A stretch of DNA of 64,000 nucleotides from Bifidobacterium tibiigranuli (GTDB lineage Bacteria; Actinomycetota; Actinomycetes; Actinomycetales; Bifidobacteriaceae). The position numbers and the translations under genes were made by a program. The stretch covers positions 215,283-279,282 of the forward strand of contig NZ_QLZA01000003.1 of NCBI RefSeq assembly GCF_009371885.1. The letters run 5' to 3'. Under the pieces are notes generated by a model that made no database searches, was not told the DNA's origin, and saw only the letters and a list, made by a program, of their open reading frames with translations. Positions 28,241 through 36,743 of the stretch are shown one piece after another. The stretch's first letter is position 1. Each line of letters starts with the position of its first letter.

Positions 28241-29587
28241 ATGCCCCTTGGTTTGAACATCCTTCTGATTTTCGTCTTCCTCGTGCTCGGCTCCGTGTTC
28301 TCCGGCACCGAGCTGGCACTGGTCAGCCTGCGCAGCTCGCAGCTCGATCAGATGGAGCTGGAGGATGCGCGCGGAGCACGCGTGGCCAAAATCGCCCGCG
28401 ATCCGAACACTTTCCTCTCGACCGTGCAGATTGGCGTGACCCTATCCGGCTTCCTGTCGGCGTCATTCGGCGAATCCTCGATCTCGCCATTCCTCGTGCC
28501 AGTCGTCGTGGGCTGGGGCGTGCCGCAGAACGCGGCGGCGCCGCTGACCACCATCGTGCTGACGCTTATCATCTCGTACTGCTCGATCGTCATCTCGGAA
28601 ATGGTGCCCAAGCGCATCGCCATGCAGCGCACCGAGCAGATCGCGCGCGCCGTGGTGCCCGCCATCGACGCCTTCGCCAAAATTACGAAACCTATCATCT
28701 GGCTCATCGGCAAGAACACGAACGGCATCGTGCGACTGCTCGGCTTCGACCCCAACGAGACCGAAAGCGAGGTCTCCGACGAGGAGCTGCGCGTGCTGGT
28801 CAACTCGAATTCACGCCTGAGCATGGACGAGCGCACGATATTGGACGACGTGTTCGACGCCTCGGAGACCATTGTCGCCGAGGTCATGCGCCCGCGCGCC
28901 GACGTGGTCTTCCTCGACGGCGCGCAGCCGCTGGCCGAGGCCGCGGCCTACGTGCGCGAGATGCCGTATTCGCGCTATCCGGTCACCGGCAAGGACTTCG
29001 ACGACGTGCTCGGCTTCGTGCATGTGCGCGATCTACTCGACGTGCGCGACCCCAACGCCCGCACCGTCACCGACGTGACCCGCGAGGGCATCGCTCTGCC
29101 CGGCACCTCGAAGATCCTGCCGAGCCTAAGCCTGCTGCGCAAGCGCGGCATCCATCTGGCCGTCGTCATCGACGAATACGGCGGCACCGATGGCATCGTC
29201 ACTTTGGAAGACATGACCGAAGAGCTCGTCGGCGACATCCGCGACGAATACGACCTGCCTGAGGAGCCGCGCCACAGCGGCAACGGCAGCGCTCCGGGCG
29301 CGTTCGTCAACGGCGTGGCCACCATCGACGGCGGCATGACCATCGAGGACTTCGCGGACCTGACCGGCATCGAGCTGGACGACGGCCCGTACGAGACCGT
29401 CGCCGGCTACTTCCTCGCCCACACCGGCCGTATGGGGGCCATAGGCGAGGTGCTGCATTCCGACGACGGCTACGATATGGTCGTCACCGAGGTCGATCAT
29501 CGCCGCATCGAGACACTGGAAGTGCGCAAGCATGTGGGCGACGCAGAGGACGGCTCACACTTTTTAGCCCCAGCCGAAAAAGTGTGA
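28241..29587 (+). CDS. CNNM/CorC-type transporter (DUF21, CBS pair, CorC_HlyC)
   Basis: The 448-residue protein has the usual order. A DUF21 membrane domain (about 1-190) carries SVFSGTELALVSLRSSQLDQ and ISEMVPKRIAMQ. Two CBS domains (about 205-330) include EVMRPRADVVFLDG and VVIDEYGGTDGIVTLEDMTE. A C-terminal transporter-associated domain (about 350-430) includes YETVAGYFL. Members move Mg or other divalent cations or were named hemolysins. An in-frame GTG 9 bp upstream is a less likely start. A strong hairpin overlaps its stop codon. Confidence 0.92.
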   Translation: MPLGLNILLIFVFLVLGSVFSGTELALVSLRSSQLDQMELEDARGARVAKIARDPNTFLSTVQIGVTLSGFLSASFGESSISPFLVPVVVGWGVPQNAAAPLTTIVLTLIISYCSIVISEMVPKRIAMQRTEQIARAVVPAIDAFAKITKPIIWLIGKNTNGIVRLLGFDPNETESEVSDEELRVLVNSNSRLSMDERTILDDVFDASETIVAEVMRPRADVVFLDGAQPLAEAAAYVREMPYSRYPVTGKDFDDVLGFVHVRDLLDVRDPNARTVTDVTREGIALPGTSKILPSLSLLRKRGIHLAVVIDEYGGTDGIVTLEDMTEELVGDIRDEYDLPEEPRHSGNGSAPGAFVNGVATIDGGMTIEDFADLTGIELDDGPYETVAGYFLAHTGRMGAIGEVLHSDDGYDMVVTEVDHRRIETLEVRKHVGDAEDGSHFLAPAEKV

Positions 29588-29616
29588 GCGAAACGCACAT
29601 TTCATGTGCGATTTTT
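29553..29616. terminator. Two hairpins at the end of the CNNM gene
   Basis: GCTCACACTTTTT (29553-29565) is perfectly repeated in reverse as AAAAAGTGTGAGC (29577-29589), including the stop codon. A second hairpin, GCACAT-TTC-ATGTGC, is followed by ATTTTT at 29611. Together they make a credible terminator in both directions. Confidence 0.65.
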
Positions 29617-29682
29617 GAATGTCTTAAATGTTGAATTTCCGCCATTTATGCGTTGAATAGTTACCATATTGCATGTTCATTT

Positions 29683-29721
29683 GGCTCACACTTTTCCCAC
29701 TTGCCTCAAAAAATGTGAACC
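29683..29721. repeat. Further GGCTCACACTTTT hairpin
   Basis: GGCTCACACTTTT faces AAAAAATGTGAACC with a 12-bp loop, an imperfect repeat of the hairpin at 29553. It sits about 200 bp upstream of dps. It could be part of dps regulation or a leftover repeat copy; the rest of the 29617-29900 gap is AT-rich and featureless. Confidence 0.5.
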
Positions 29722-29900
29722 GAACCACGCATATACGTCCCTGATCAGCGCACGCGACCACGCTTACACGACCGCAAACCAGCGCGCGCACGATTTCGCC
29801 AAATGTGAAGTTCGACCGATACCGGGCGTGGCAGCGTGTGGCCGCAAGCAGGGCAGCTAGGATGGAAGTACTGTGGTTAATTGACAGGAAGGAATGAATT

Positions 29901-30380
29901 ATGGCACTTGAATTTGTGGTTCCCGGACTGGACGAGGCTGCCTCCGAGAAAATCGTCTCCATTTTGCAGAATCGCTTGAGCCAGGAGCAGGAGGCCTCCT
30001 TGGTGCTCAAGCACGCGCATTGGAATGTGACCGGCCCGAGCTTCATCGGCGTGCACGAGATGCTCGATCCGCAGATCGACATCGTGCGCAATCAGGCTGA
30101 TGAGACGGCCGAGCGCATCGCGACCCTCGGCGGCAGCCCGGACGGCCGCCCCGACGCCATTCTGCGCAATCGCACCTGGAAGGGCGTGGATTTGACCGGC
30201 CGCCATTCCACGACGGATTATCTGAAGGCGCTGTGCGACTTCTACGACCAGCTCATCGCCGACGACCGCGAGGCCATCAAGGAGCTCGACGAACTCGACG
30301 TGATCAGCTCGAATATCGTGCAGGACCACGTGCAGGATCTCGAAAAGTTCCAGTGGTTCATGCGCAGCCACTTGGTGTGA
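29901..30380 (+). CDS. dps: Dps/ferritin-like DNA-protecting iron-storage protein
   Basis: The protein has 159 residues, preceded by GGAAGGA. It shows the Dps four-helix pattern with inter-subunit ferroxidase residues: KHAHWNVTGPSF, GVHEMLDPQID and DETAERIATLGG. Dps dodecamers oxidise Fe(II) with peroxide and bind the nucleoid, which suits an anaerobe with few other peroxide defences. Two strong hairpins follow the gene. Confidence 0.95.
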   Translation: MALEFVVPGLDEAASEKIVSILQNRLSQEQEASLVLKHAHWNVTGPSFIGVHEMLDPQIDIVRNQADETAERIATLGGSPDGRPDAILRNRTWKGVDLTGRHSTTDYLKALCDFYDQLIADDREAIKELDELDVISSNIVQDHVQDLEKFQWFMRSHLV

Positions 30381-30420
30381 GCCGTTCGCTGCACGTGTGA
30401 ACGTGCGAGCATACGGGCGT

Positions 30421-30511
30421 GGTGCGGGTTTCACATTGAAAAGTGAAACCCGCACCGCCGCAGTTTCCCAGCGAGGTGGGGCCAGCGATTCGATTCGCTG
30501 GCCCCACCTCG
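30421..30511. terminator. Two consecutive perfect hairpins after dps
   Basis: GGTGCGGGTTTCAC (30421-30434) pairs with GTGAAACCCGCACC (30443-30456). Then CGAGGTGGGGCCAGCGA (30472-30488) pairs with its exact reverse at 30495-30511. Neither has a long T run, so termination is likely but not of the textbook type. Confidence 0.65.
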
Positions 30512-30567
30512 TTGCTATGTCGCGATTACACAGTTACTGCCACCGAAGATACAAGCTGTCAACCCGC

Positions 30568-30680
30568 TACTTAACAATTTATCAACCCTATACTTAATAA
30601 TTTATCGGGCTTATACTTAATAATTTATCGGATTATACTTTACAATTTATCGGACTCATACTTAATAATTTATCGGATTA
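30568..30680. repeat. Five tandem copies of a 22-23-bp AT-rich unit
   Basis: The unit TACTTAATAATTTATCGG recurs at 30568, 30591, 30614, 30636 and 30659, so the steps are 23, 23, 22 and 23 bp. The spacing resembles plasmid iterons or an operator array. It lies between the 3' ends of dps and the SDR gene, not in front of either, and contrasts sharply with the GC-rich surroundings. Confidence 0.85.
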
Positions 30681-30788
30681 TTGTGGCGTATTGCTGCTAT
30701 ATCAGCATCGCGAAGAATGGGATGCTTCGACTGAGCTAGGACGAATGAAGACTGCTCGCGCGGCACTTACGCTAGCTACCAGAACGCG

Positions 30789-30850
30789 CTGGTCCTCGTA
30801 TTGTCGTCACGCAAACGGGTTGGTTTGCGTGACGACAATACGAGGACCAG
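30789..30850. repeat. Perfect 28-bp inverted repeat with 6-bp loop
   Basis: Arms at 30789-30816 and 30823-30850 match without mismatch; the loop is GGGTTG, and the inner arm ends are GTCACGCAAAC and GTTTGCGTGAC. No T run follows on either strand. It may terminate transcription of the SDR gene or be a mobile-element trace. Confidence 0.8.
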
Positions 30851-30874
30851 AAAACTCGCAGAGCCAAAACCTTC

Positions 30875-31639
30875 TCAGCTCTCGCGGTAGAGCTTGGTGT
30901 AGGAGCCTTCGGCGCGGGGACGCACCACGATCGAGTCGATGTCGACAGTGTCGGGCTGGTCAAGCGCCCAGCGGATCGACTCGGCGACATCATCGGCCGT
31001 GAGCGGATTCGGCACGCCTTGGTACACGGCGGCAGCCTTGGCCGCATCCCCGCCGAAGCGCTTGACGGAGAACTCGTCGGTTTTGACCAAACCCGGGGAA
31101 ATGTCGATCACGCGCAGCGGCTGGCCGATCTGCTCAAGCCGCAGCACACGCGCCATGATACGCTCGGCCGACTTCGAAGCGCAGTACCCGGCACCGCCCT
31201 CGTACGGCTCGATGCCTGCGGTCGAGGAGACGATGAGCACCGTGCCGCCGCCGGGCGCAGCCTTCAGCGTCGGCAGCAGCTTCTGCGTGATGCGCAGCGT
31301 GCCAATCACGTTGAGCTCATACATGTTGCGCCAATCGTCAAGGCTGGCTTCGGCCACTGCATCCTTGCCTATCGCGCCGCCGGCGCAATTGACCAAGGCC
31401 TTGACCCCGCCGCCCTGAATGATTTCATCCACGGCCTGCTGAGTCGAATCTTCGTCGGTGATATCGCAGACGACATAGCTTACTGCCGAGCCAATCTCCT
31501 CGGCCAGCGCCTTGAGCTTGTCCTCGCGGCGGGCCAGCGCCACCACACTCCATCCGGCCGCCACCAGCGCGTGCACAGTCGCCGCGCCGATGCCGCTGGA
31601 TGCGCCGGTCACCACCGCGCGTTTCGTCGTTTCCGTCAT
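30875..31639 (-). CDS. SDR-family NAD(P)-dependent oxidoreductase
   Basis: The product has 254 residues from the ATG at 31639, which follows AAGGAGGT; an upstream in-frame ATG includes that ribosome site and is rejected. Features are the nucleotide loop TGASSGIG, NCAGG, catalytic Ser in VSSTAG and YCASK. It resembles serine/3-hydroxy acid dehydrogenases of the YdfG group, but the substrate is not determined. Confidence 0.9.
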   Translation of the reverse strand: MTETTKRAVVTGASSGIGAATVHALVAAGWSVVALARREDKLKALAEEIGSAVSYVVCDITDEDSTQQAVDEIIQGGGVKALVNCAGGAIGKDAVAEASLDDWRNMYELNVIGTLRITQKLLPTLKAAPGGGTVLIVSSTAGIEPYEGGAGYCASKSAERIMARVLRLEQIGQPLRVIDISPGLVKTDEFSVKRFGGDAAKAAAVYQGVPNPLTADDVAESIRWALDQPDTVDIDSIVVRPRAEGSYTKLYRES

Positions 31640-31742
31640 ATGCCGGACCTCCTTCAATCTTGGTATGTTCTCTTGATACGTTCTATTGGGTAAATAACGC
31701 TATTGTAGCCGCGCTTTCAGCACCCGGCAGCTCAACAGCCGC

Positions 31743-33068
31743 TCAGCACCCGGCCGCAGTCAACGCCTTGTCTAGACGCTCGACGCCGTCGGACGCCTCG
31801 TCGAGGGTGATGACGCAGGGAGGCGTCACATGGATGCGGTTGTCGTGCACGCCGAGCACCAGCCCGAGCTTGGCGCCTTCGGCCACAATCTGCTTCATCG
31901 TCGCGCCGTCCAGCGGCTCGCGGCTCGTACGGTCAGCCACCATCTCCACGGCCCAGAACACGCCTTTGCCGCGCACTTCGCCGATCTTCGGGTGGGTTTC
32001 GCTCAGCGCCGAGAGCTTCGGGCCGAGGATATCGTGGCCGACGTTGTAGGCGTTGTCGACGATATGCTCCTCCTCCATCGCCTCCTGGGTGGCCACAATC
32101 GCGCCCATCGCAAGCGGATGGCCCGAATAGGTCAGCCCTCCGGGGAAGACGACGTCGTCAAAGTAGTGCGCGATCGGATCGCTCAGCATCACGCCGCCCG
32201 CCGGCACATAGCCGGAGTTGCAGCCCTTGGCGAAAGAGATGATATCCGGCGTGTAGCCGTAGTCGTCAAGCGCGAGCCAGAAGCCAGTGCGGCCGAAGCC
32301 GGTCATCACTTCGTCGGTGATCATGAGGATGCCGTACTTCTTGGTGATTTCGCGCACGCCTTTGAAGTAGTCCTTCGGCGGCGTGAGGATGCCGGCGGTG
32401 CCGGGCACGGATTCGAGCAGGATGGCCGCGATGGTGTCCGGGCCTTCGAACTGGATGACGTGCTCCAAGTGAGCGAGCGCGCGTTCGCACTCCTCTTCCT
32501 GCGTGGTCGCGGAGAATTCGGAGCGGTACAGGTAGGGCGTGAAGAAGTGCACATGCCCGCGCGCGTAGTCGTTGGGCTTGCGGCGCCAGTCGCCGGTCGC
32601 GCTGATGGCCGCGCCCGTGTTGCCGTGGTATGAGCGGTACGAGGACAGGATCTTGTCGCGGCCGGTGAACAGCCTTACCGCACGGATGGCGTTCTCATTG
32701 GCATCCGCGCCGGCGTTCGTGAAGAACACCTTGTTGAAGCCTTCCGGGGCGCGGCGCACCACCAGCGATGCGGCCCGGCCACGGGCCAGGTTCGCATAAT
32801 CCGGTCCAATCGTGCACAGCAGCGCCGCCTGCTTGGCGATGCCCTCAATGACCTTCGGATGCTGGTAGCCGATGTTGACGTTGACCTGCTGGCTGGTGAA
32901 GTCCAGCATCTCGCGCCCGTCGGCGTACTGCAGCCATGCGCCGTGGCCACCGGTCACCTCGACCGGGTGGCGGTCGGCCTGCGCCTGCCATGAATGGAAA
33001 ACATGCTTCAGATCCAATGCGCAGGCGTCGTCCCAGATCGCCTCGTCCGCAGATACATCGTGCCCCAT
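31743..33068 (-). CDS. Class III PLP-dependent aminotransferase
   Basis: The start is the ATG at 33068 with AGGAAAGGG ahead, giving 441 residues. Signatures are FTNAGADANENAIRAVRLFT, YHGNTGAA, the cofactor Asp in LMITDEVMTGFGRTG and the Schiff-base Lys in ISFAKGCNSGYVPAGGV. Relatives act on 4-aminobutyrate, taurine or beta-alanine. A MocR-type regulator gene is divergent from it, as in gabR/gabT and tauR-type pairs, so it is probably the regulated enzyme. Confidence 0.92.
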   Translation of the reverse strand: MGHDVSADEAIWDDACALDLKHVFHSWQAQADRHPVEVTGGHGAWLQYADGREMLDFTSQQVNVNIGYQHPKVIEGIAKQAALLCTIGPDYANLARGRAASLVVRRAPEGFNKVFFTNAGADANENAIRAVRLFTGRDKILSSYRSYHGNTGAAISATGDWRRKPNDYARGHVHFFTPYLYRSEFSATTQEEECERALAHLEHVIQFEGPDTIAAILLESVPGTAGILTPPKDYFKGVREITKKYGILMITDEVMTGFGRTGFWLALDDYGYTPDIISFAKGCNSGYVPAGGVMLSDPIAHYFDDVVFPGGLTYSGHPLAMGAIVATQEAMEEEHIVDNAYNVGHDILGPKLSALSETHPKIGEVRGKGVFWAVEMVADRTSREPLDGATMKQIVAEGAKLGLVLGVHDNRIHVTPPCVITLDEASDGVERLDKALTAAGC

Positions 33069-33546
33069 GATCGTGCCCTTTCCTAGTGGCTCATATTCCA
33101 GTGCGTTCATATTCCAGATATCGCAGTGTGTTCGTGGTTGCGTTACGCCCCGGCGACTGCGCGGCACAGTGCAAACCGCGCCAGAATCGCCAAGTCGTAT
33201 GCAATTACGCAATTTCGTTCTGACCGTGCGCACAATCCGCATGTGCAGTTCGCACATATGCAGCCCACACACAACCATCAGCAACAAATGTCATTGTGTC
33301 ACTTGAACATTTCCTGCCATGCCTGAATGTTTACGCCCCACTAGCATGCTCGTAACATGACGAACCACGTCGAAACACAGGCGCTGCACAATAAATGTTA
33401 TGTTATTGGTCAAATCGTTCAAACCGTCAGACGCCTCACTCGAGATGATGTCTCGCGTAATCACAAGGTTTTAACGGATTTCGGCAAACCGCATCACGCG
33501 GGATTCATTGCCCACGACTTACTGTTCACGAGGAGGTTCCTTATTC
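33069..33546. promoter_or_regulatory. Divergent promoter region of the aminotransferase and MocR genes
   Basis: In this 478-bp gap, AACATT at 33305 and AATGTT at 33326 form an inverted pair (GAACATT...AATGTTTAC). AATGTTATGTTATTGG follows near 33391. MocR proteins bind direct or inverted repeats in such gaps. No -10/-35 pair is certain. Confidence 0.4.
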
Positions 33547-35250
33547 ATGCACTCATCTTCTGAGACCAGCGCAGACGACGGTAATACCTCTAGCGACGCC
33601 ACTGACGCCGTCCCTAACGACGCCGCACGTGTCATCACCATCGCGACGCTGGACGCGCAGCAGCTCTCCGAACTCATCCTCGCCACCGCCGATACGCCTA
33701 CGCCGCAGCGCATCACGGAATCCATTACCTCGCTGGCGACTTCGGAAGTGCTACGGGAGGGGCAACGGCTGCCCACCGTCCGCGCGATGGCGGCAAGTCT
33801 GCGCGTGAGCCCGGCCACGGTATCGACGGCGTATCATGCACTGTCACGTGCCGGAGTGCTGGCCTCGCGCGGGCGCGCCGGCACGTACGTGCTGCCCCAG
33901 GCGCACACACAGGAGCAGGGCCGCGCTCTTCCGCTGCCCGTCAGCCGCCAGGACATGCCGCTGATCGACCTGTCGAAAGGCACCCCGGATCCGGCGCTGC
34001 TGCCGGATATCCGACCGTTCCTGAGCAAACTCGGGAATCGCAAGGCCTTCGTGAATTCCTATGACGGTCCGACGATTCTGCCGATGCTCGAAGGTGTGCT
34101 CCGACGCAACTGGCCGTACGAGCCGCAGGCCATGACGATGGTTTCCGGCGCGGGCGACGGCCTGTCGCGCATCATCGAATCAACGCTGCGACCCGGCGAT
34201 TTCGTCATCACCGAAACCCCCACCTATCCCCCGGTGCTCGGCATGATCGACCGGTGCGGCGCAACCGCTCTCGGCGTCCCGATGGACGACTGCGGCATGC
34301 TTCCCGAAGCCCTTGACCGCGCGCTGCGTCTGTGCGAGCGCCCGAGCGCAGGCGCAGCCGTTTTCGCCGCCGCGCACCGGCCAAACGTCGCGATGATCGT
34401 CGTGCAGCCGCGCGCGCAGAATCCCACCGGCGCAAGCATGACCGAGCAGCGCATCGACGAACTCGCGGATGTGCTGCTGCGCCATTATGACGACGAACGA
34501 AATATGCCGCTGATCGTGGAGGACGATCACAGCGGCGATGTCGCCAACGCCTACGCCGTATCCTTCGCGCAGCGCTTGCCAGATCACGTGGTCCATATCC
34601 GCAGCTTCTCCAAGTCGCACGGTCCCGATCTGCGGCTCGCGGCGCTCTCCGGCACGGACGAAATCGTGGGACTGCTCAATGCCCGGCGACGCCTGGGGCC
34701 GGGCTGGGTCAGCAGATTCCTGCAGGAAATCTTGAGCGAAATGCTCACCGACAAGCGCACTTTCAGCACGGTCATCAGCGCCCGGCACACCTACGCCACC
34801 CGCCAACGCACCATGAACGCGCTGCTGCGCCGCCAGGGATTGGACGTGCACACCGGCGACGGCCTGAACATGTGGGTGCCCGTGCGCGATGATGCCGCCG
34901 CCGCGCAACTGCTCGCCGAAAGCAATATTCGCGTCGCCGCAGGCCAGCCCTTCCGCCCGCGCTTCTGCGTCGCTCCTAGTCCTGGTTTCAGCTCCGGCTC
35001 CAGCTCCAGCTCCAGCTCCAGCTCCGAGGGGCCTAGTTCCGAGAAGCCTAATCCCAAAACTCTGAGTCCCGAAACCCTTGCCGAGTGCACATCGCCCGGC
35101 ATCCGCATCACCATCGCGCAGTCCGCCGCCACCAGCGAGCGCGTCGCCGCACTGCTTGCCCAGGCTGCGAGGGCGAGAGATGGGAAAGCAAAAAATGATG
35201 CGGAAACGGAGACAGCACCGAAAGTAGCGAGTAACGAACTGTCTGCATAA
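33547..35250 (+). CDS. MocR/GabR-type regulator (GntR HTH fused to a class I aminotransferase fold)
   Basis: The start is the ATG at 33547 after GAGGAGG. Residues of about 50-125 are the GntR winged helix (LPTVRAMAASLRVSPATVST). The rest is a fold-type I aminotransferase domain that keeps the PLP Lys in SFSKSHGPDLRLAALSG. A Ser-rich stretch near residue 475, encoded by a run of AGCTCC hexamers (about 34989-35022), interrupts the C-terminal domain. It likely controls the divergent class III aminotransferase in response to PLP plus an amine. Confidence 0.9.
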   Translation: MHSSSETSADDGNTSSDATDAVPNDAARVITIATLDAQQLSELILATADTPTPQRITESITSLATSEVLREGQRLPTVRAMAASLRVSPATVSTAYHALSRAGVLASRGRAGTYVLPQAHTQEQGRALPLPVSRQDMPLIDLSKGTPDPALLPDIRPFLSKLGNRKAFVNSYDGPTILPMLEGVLRRNWPYEPQAMTMVSGAGDGLSRIIESTLRPGDFVITETPTYPPVLGMIDRCGATALGVPMDDCGMLPEALDRALRLCERPSAGAAVFAAAHRPNVAMIVVQPRAQNPTGASMTEQRIDELADVLLRHYDDERNMPLIVEDDHSGDVANAYAVSFAQRLPDHVVHIRSFSKSHGPDLRLAALSGTDEIVGLLNARRRLGPGWVSRFLQEILSEMLTDKRTFSTVISARHTYATRQRTMNALLRRQGLDVHTGDGLNMWVPVRDDAAAAQLLAESNIRVAAGQPFRPRFCVAPSPGFSSGSSSSSSSSSEGPSSEKPNPKTLSPETLAECTSPGIRITIAQSAATSERVAALLAQAARARDGKAKNDAETETAPKVASNELSA

Positions 35251-35286
35251 ATCAATGCATCGGCATGCTACAAAACGAGTGTTGCC

Positions 35287-35448
35287 GCGTTCATTAGGTA
35301 CTTTTTTCGTTCGTTAGGTAGCTGCGAAAGTATAAGCCCGTTATGCTCGCCACGCGATCTTTGGAATTCCGCCAATCTGCTACGCGCAATAATGCGCGAA
35401 GATACCCCATCGAAGCGATATTGCACCGAAATGTGCCTAATGAATCGC
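35287..35448. repeat. Approximately 160-bp inverted-repeat-bounded element, copy 4
   Basis: The ends are TTCATTAGGTACTTTTTTCG and GTGCCTAATGAA (35433-35444), an inverted pair. AGGTACTT and AGGTAGCT are 20 bp apart, and GCGAAAGTATAAGC and GGAATTCCGCCAAT follow as in the copy at 25362. It fills the convergent gap between the MocR gene and the peptidase gene. Confidence 0.65.
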
Positions 35449-35471
35449 GTCGCGATTCACGGCGCACACCA

Positions 35472-36677
35472 TCAGCGCCCAAATGCCCGCCGCACCTCGT
35501 CGTGAGGCAGGGCGTAGCTGGCATGCCCATCGCGTCCTACAATATCGCGTGCAGCTACGAGTGTATTGACCACCGACTCCTCGACGCATTGGGCAACCGC
35601 CTCGTACAGCGCGTCCATCAGTCCCCATGCGACGAATTCCATGCTGTCAAGCGCACGGCCTTCCTCTTCTGCAGCCATCGAGGAGCGCAGCGAGCCGGGG
35701 TTGCCGGTGGAGAACGCCAGGAAGATATCACCTGAGAAATGACCGCCCGTGGTGCCAGTGCGAGCCAGGCCCATAGGCATGCGCCGAGCCAACGCCTTGC
35801 ATTGCACGGGCAGCAGCGGCGCATCCGTGGCAACGACGGCGATGACCGACCCTGAGCCTTCAGGCGGATTCGGCACGACCGATTCCTCCTCGAACCAGCG
35901 CGTCTCTTGCATCGGATTCGGTGCCTTCGAGTCGCGGCCCAGCAGCACGCCATGCACGTTCAGCTCGTATCGTTTGCCGAAATTGCATTGCAGAAATACA
36001 CCTACTGTATATGTTTTGTCCAGCAATGTCACAGTGCGCGAGGCCGTACCGGACCCGCCTTTGAACCCGTAGCAGCACATGCCCGTGCCGCCGCCGACGT
36101 TGCCTTCGGCAATCGGTCCCGAAGCTGCGGAATCCAAGGCGTCGAGCACATGCTGCGGTGTGACGTGCTGGCTGTTAATGGCGTTGAGATATCCATCCCA
36201 CGTCTCGGCCACGACCGGCAGCATCCATGCCGCAGCCTTGCGCGGGCAGCGCTTGAAAAGCCACTGGTCAATCGCGGAATGCACAATGCCGACCGAATGC
36301 GTGTTCGTGATCGCCACAGGCGTGGTCAGCGAGCCGGACTCCTCAATCCATGTCCGCCCGGTCATCTCGCCATTGCCGTTCAGCGCAAACGTCCCGGCGG
36401 CGCATGGCGATTCCACATCATCGCCGCGCGGCAGAATCGCAGTCACCCCAGTGCAAGCGGCCTGCGCGCCATGCATCTGTGCGGCATCCGAAATAATCGT
36501 CGAATACCCCACACGCACCCCCGGCACGTCGGTGATGGCGTTATATGGCCCCGTCGTACCGTCGAAAGCAACGCCCAGGTCGCGGGCGCGGGTGTGGGTG
36601 GGTGAGGCGATGTGAGTGGGGCCACTGTCAAAACCGCTGGCGGCGGCGTTACTGGCGGAATTCTCCTGATGCATCAT
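35472..36677 (-). CDS. P1/S58 family peptidase (DmpA-type L-aminopeptidase/D-esterase)
   Basis: The start is the first ATG of a double ATG at 36677, with CAGGAAT ahead, giving 401 residues. The DmpA fold is autoprocessed: the nucleophilic Ser is in TTGGHFSGDIFLAF, preceded by GGGTGMCCYGFKGGSGTASR and AITNTHSVGIVHSA. The N-terminal 40 residues are disordered. Substrates in the family are N-terminal L-residues, D-esters or beta-peptides; here it is unknown. Confidence 0.9.
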   Translation of the reverse strand: MMHQENSASNAAASGFDSGPTHIASPTHTRARDLGVAFDGTTGPYNAITDVPGVRVGYSTIISDAAQMHGAQAACTGVTAILPRGDDVESPCAAGTFALNGNGEMTGRTWIEESGSLTTPVAITNTHSVGIVHSAIDQWLFKRCPRKAAAWMLPVVAETWDGYLNAINSQHVTPQHVLDALDSAASGPIAEGNVGGGTGMCCYGFKGGSGTASRTVTLLDKTYTVGVFLQCNFGKRYELNVHGVLLGRDSKAPNPMQETRWFEEESVVPNPPEGSGSVIAVVATDAPLLPVQCKALARRMPMGLARTGTTGGHFSGDIFLAFSTGNPGSLRSSMAAEEEGRALDSMEFVAWGLMDALYEAVAQCVEESVVNTLVAARDIVGRDGHASYALPHDEVRRAFGR

Positions 36678-36743
36678 GATTCCTGTCTTTTGCGTAATTT
36701 GAGTACGATAGCTGCAGTACGGCGGACATGGTTGGCGAAGCAT

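Noticed and set aside
30568..30680. CRISPR array
   Set aside because: Repeat units are contiguous, about 23 bp, with no unique spacers and no cas genes.
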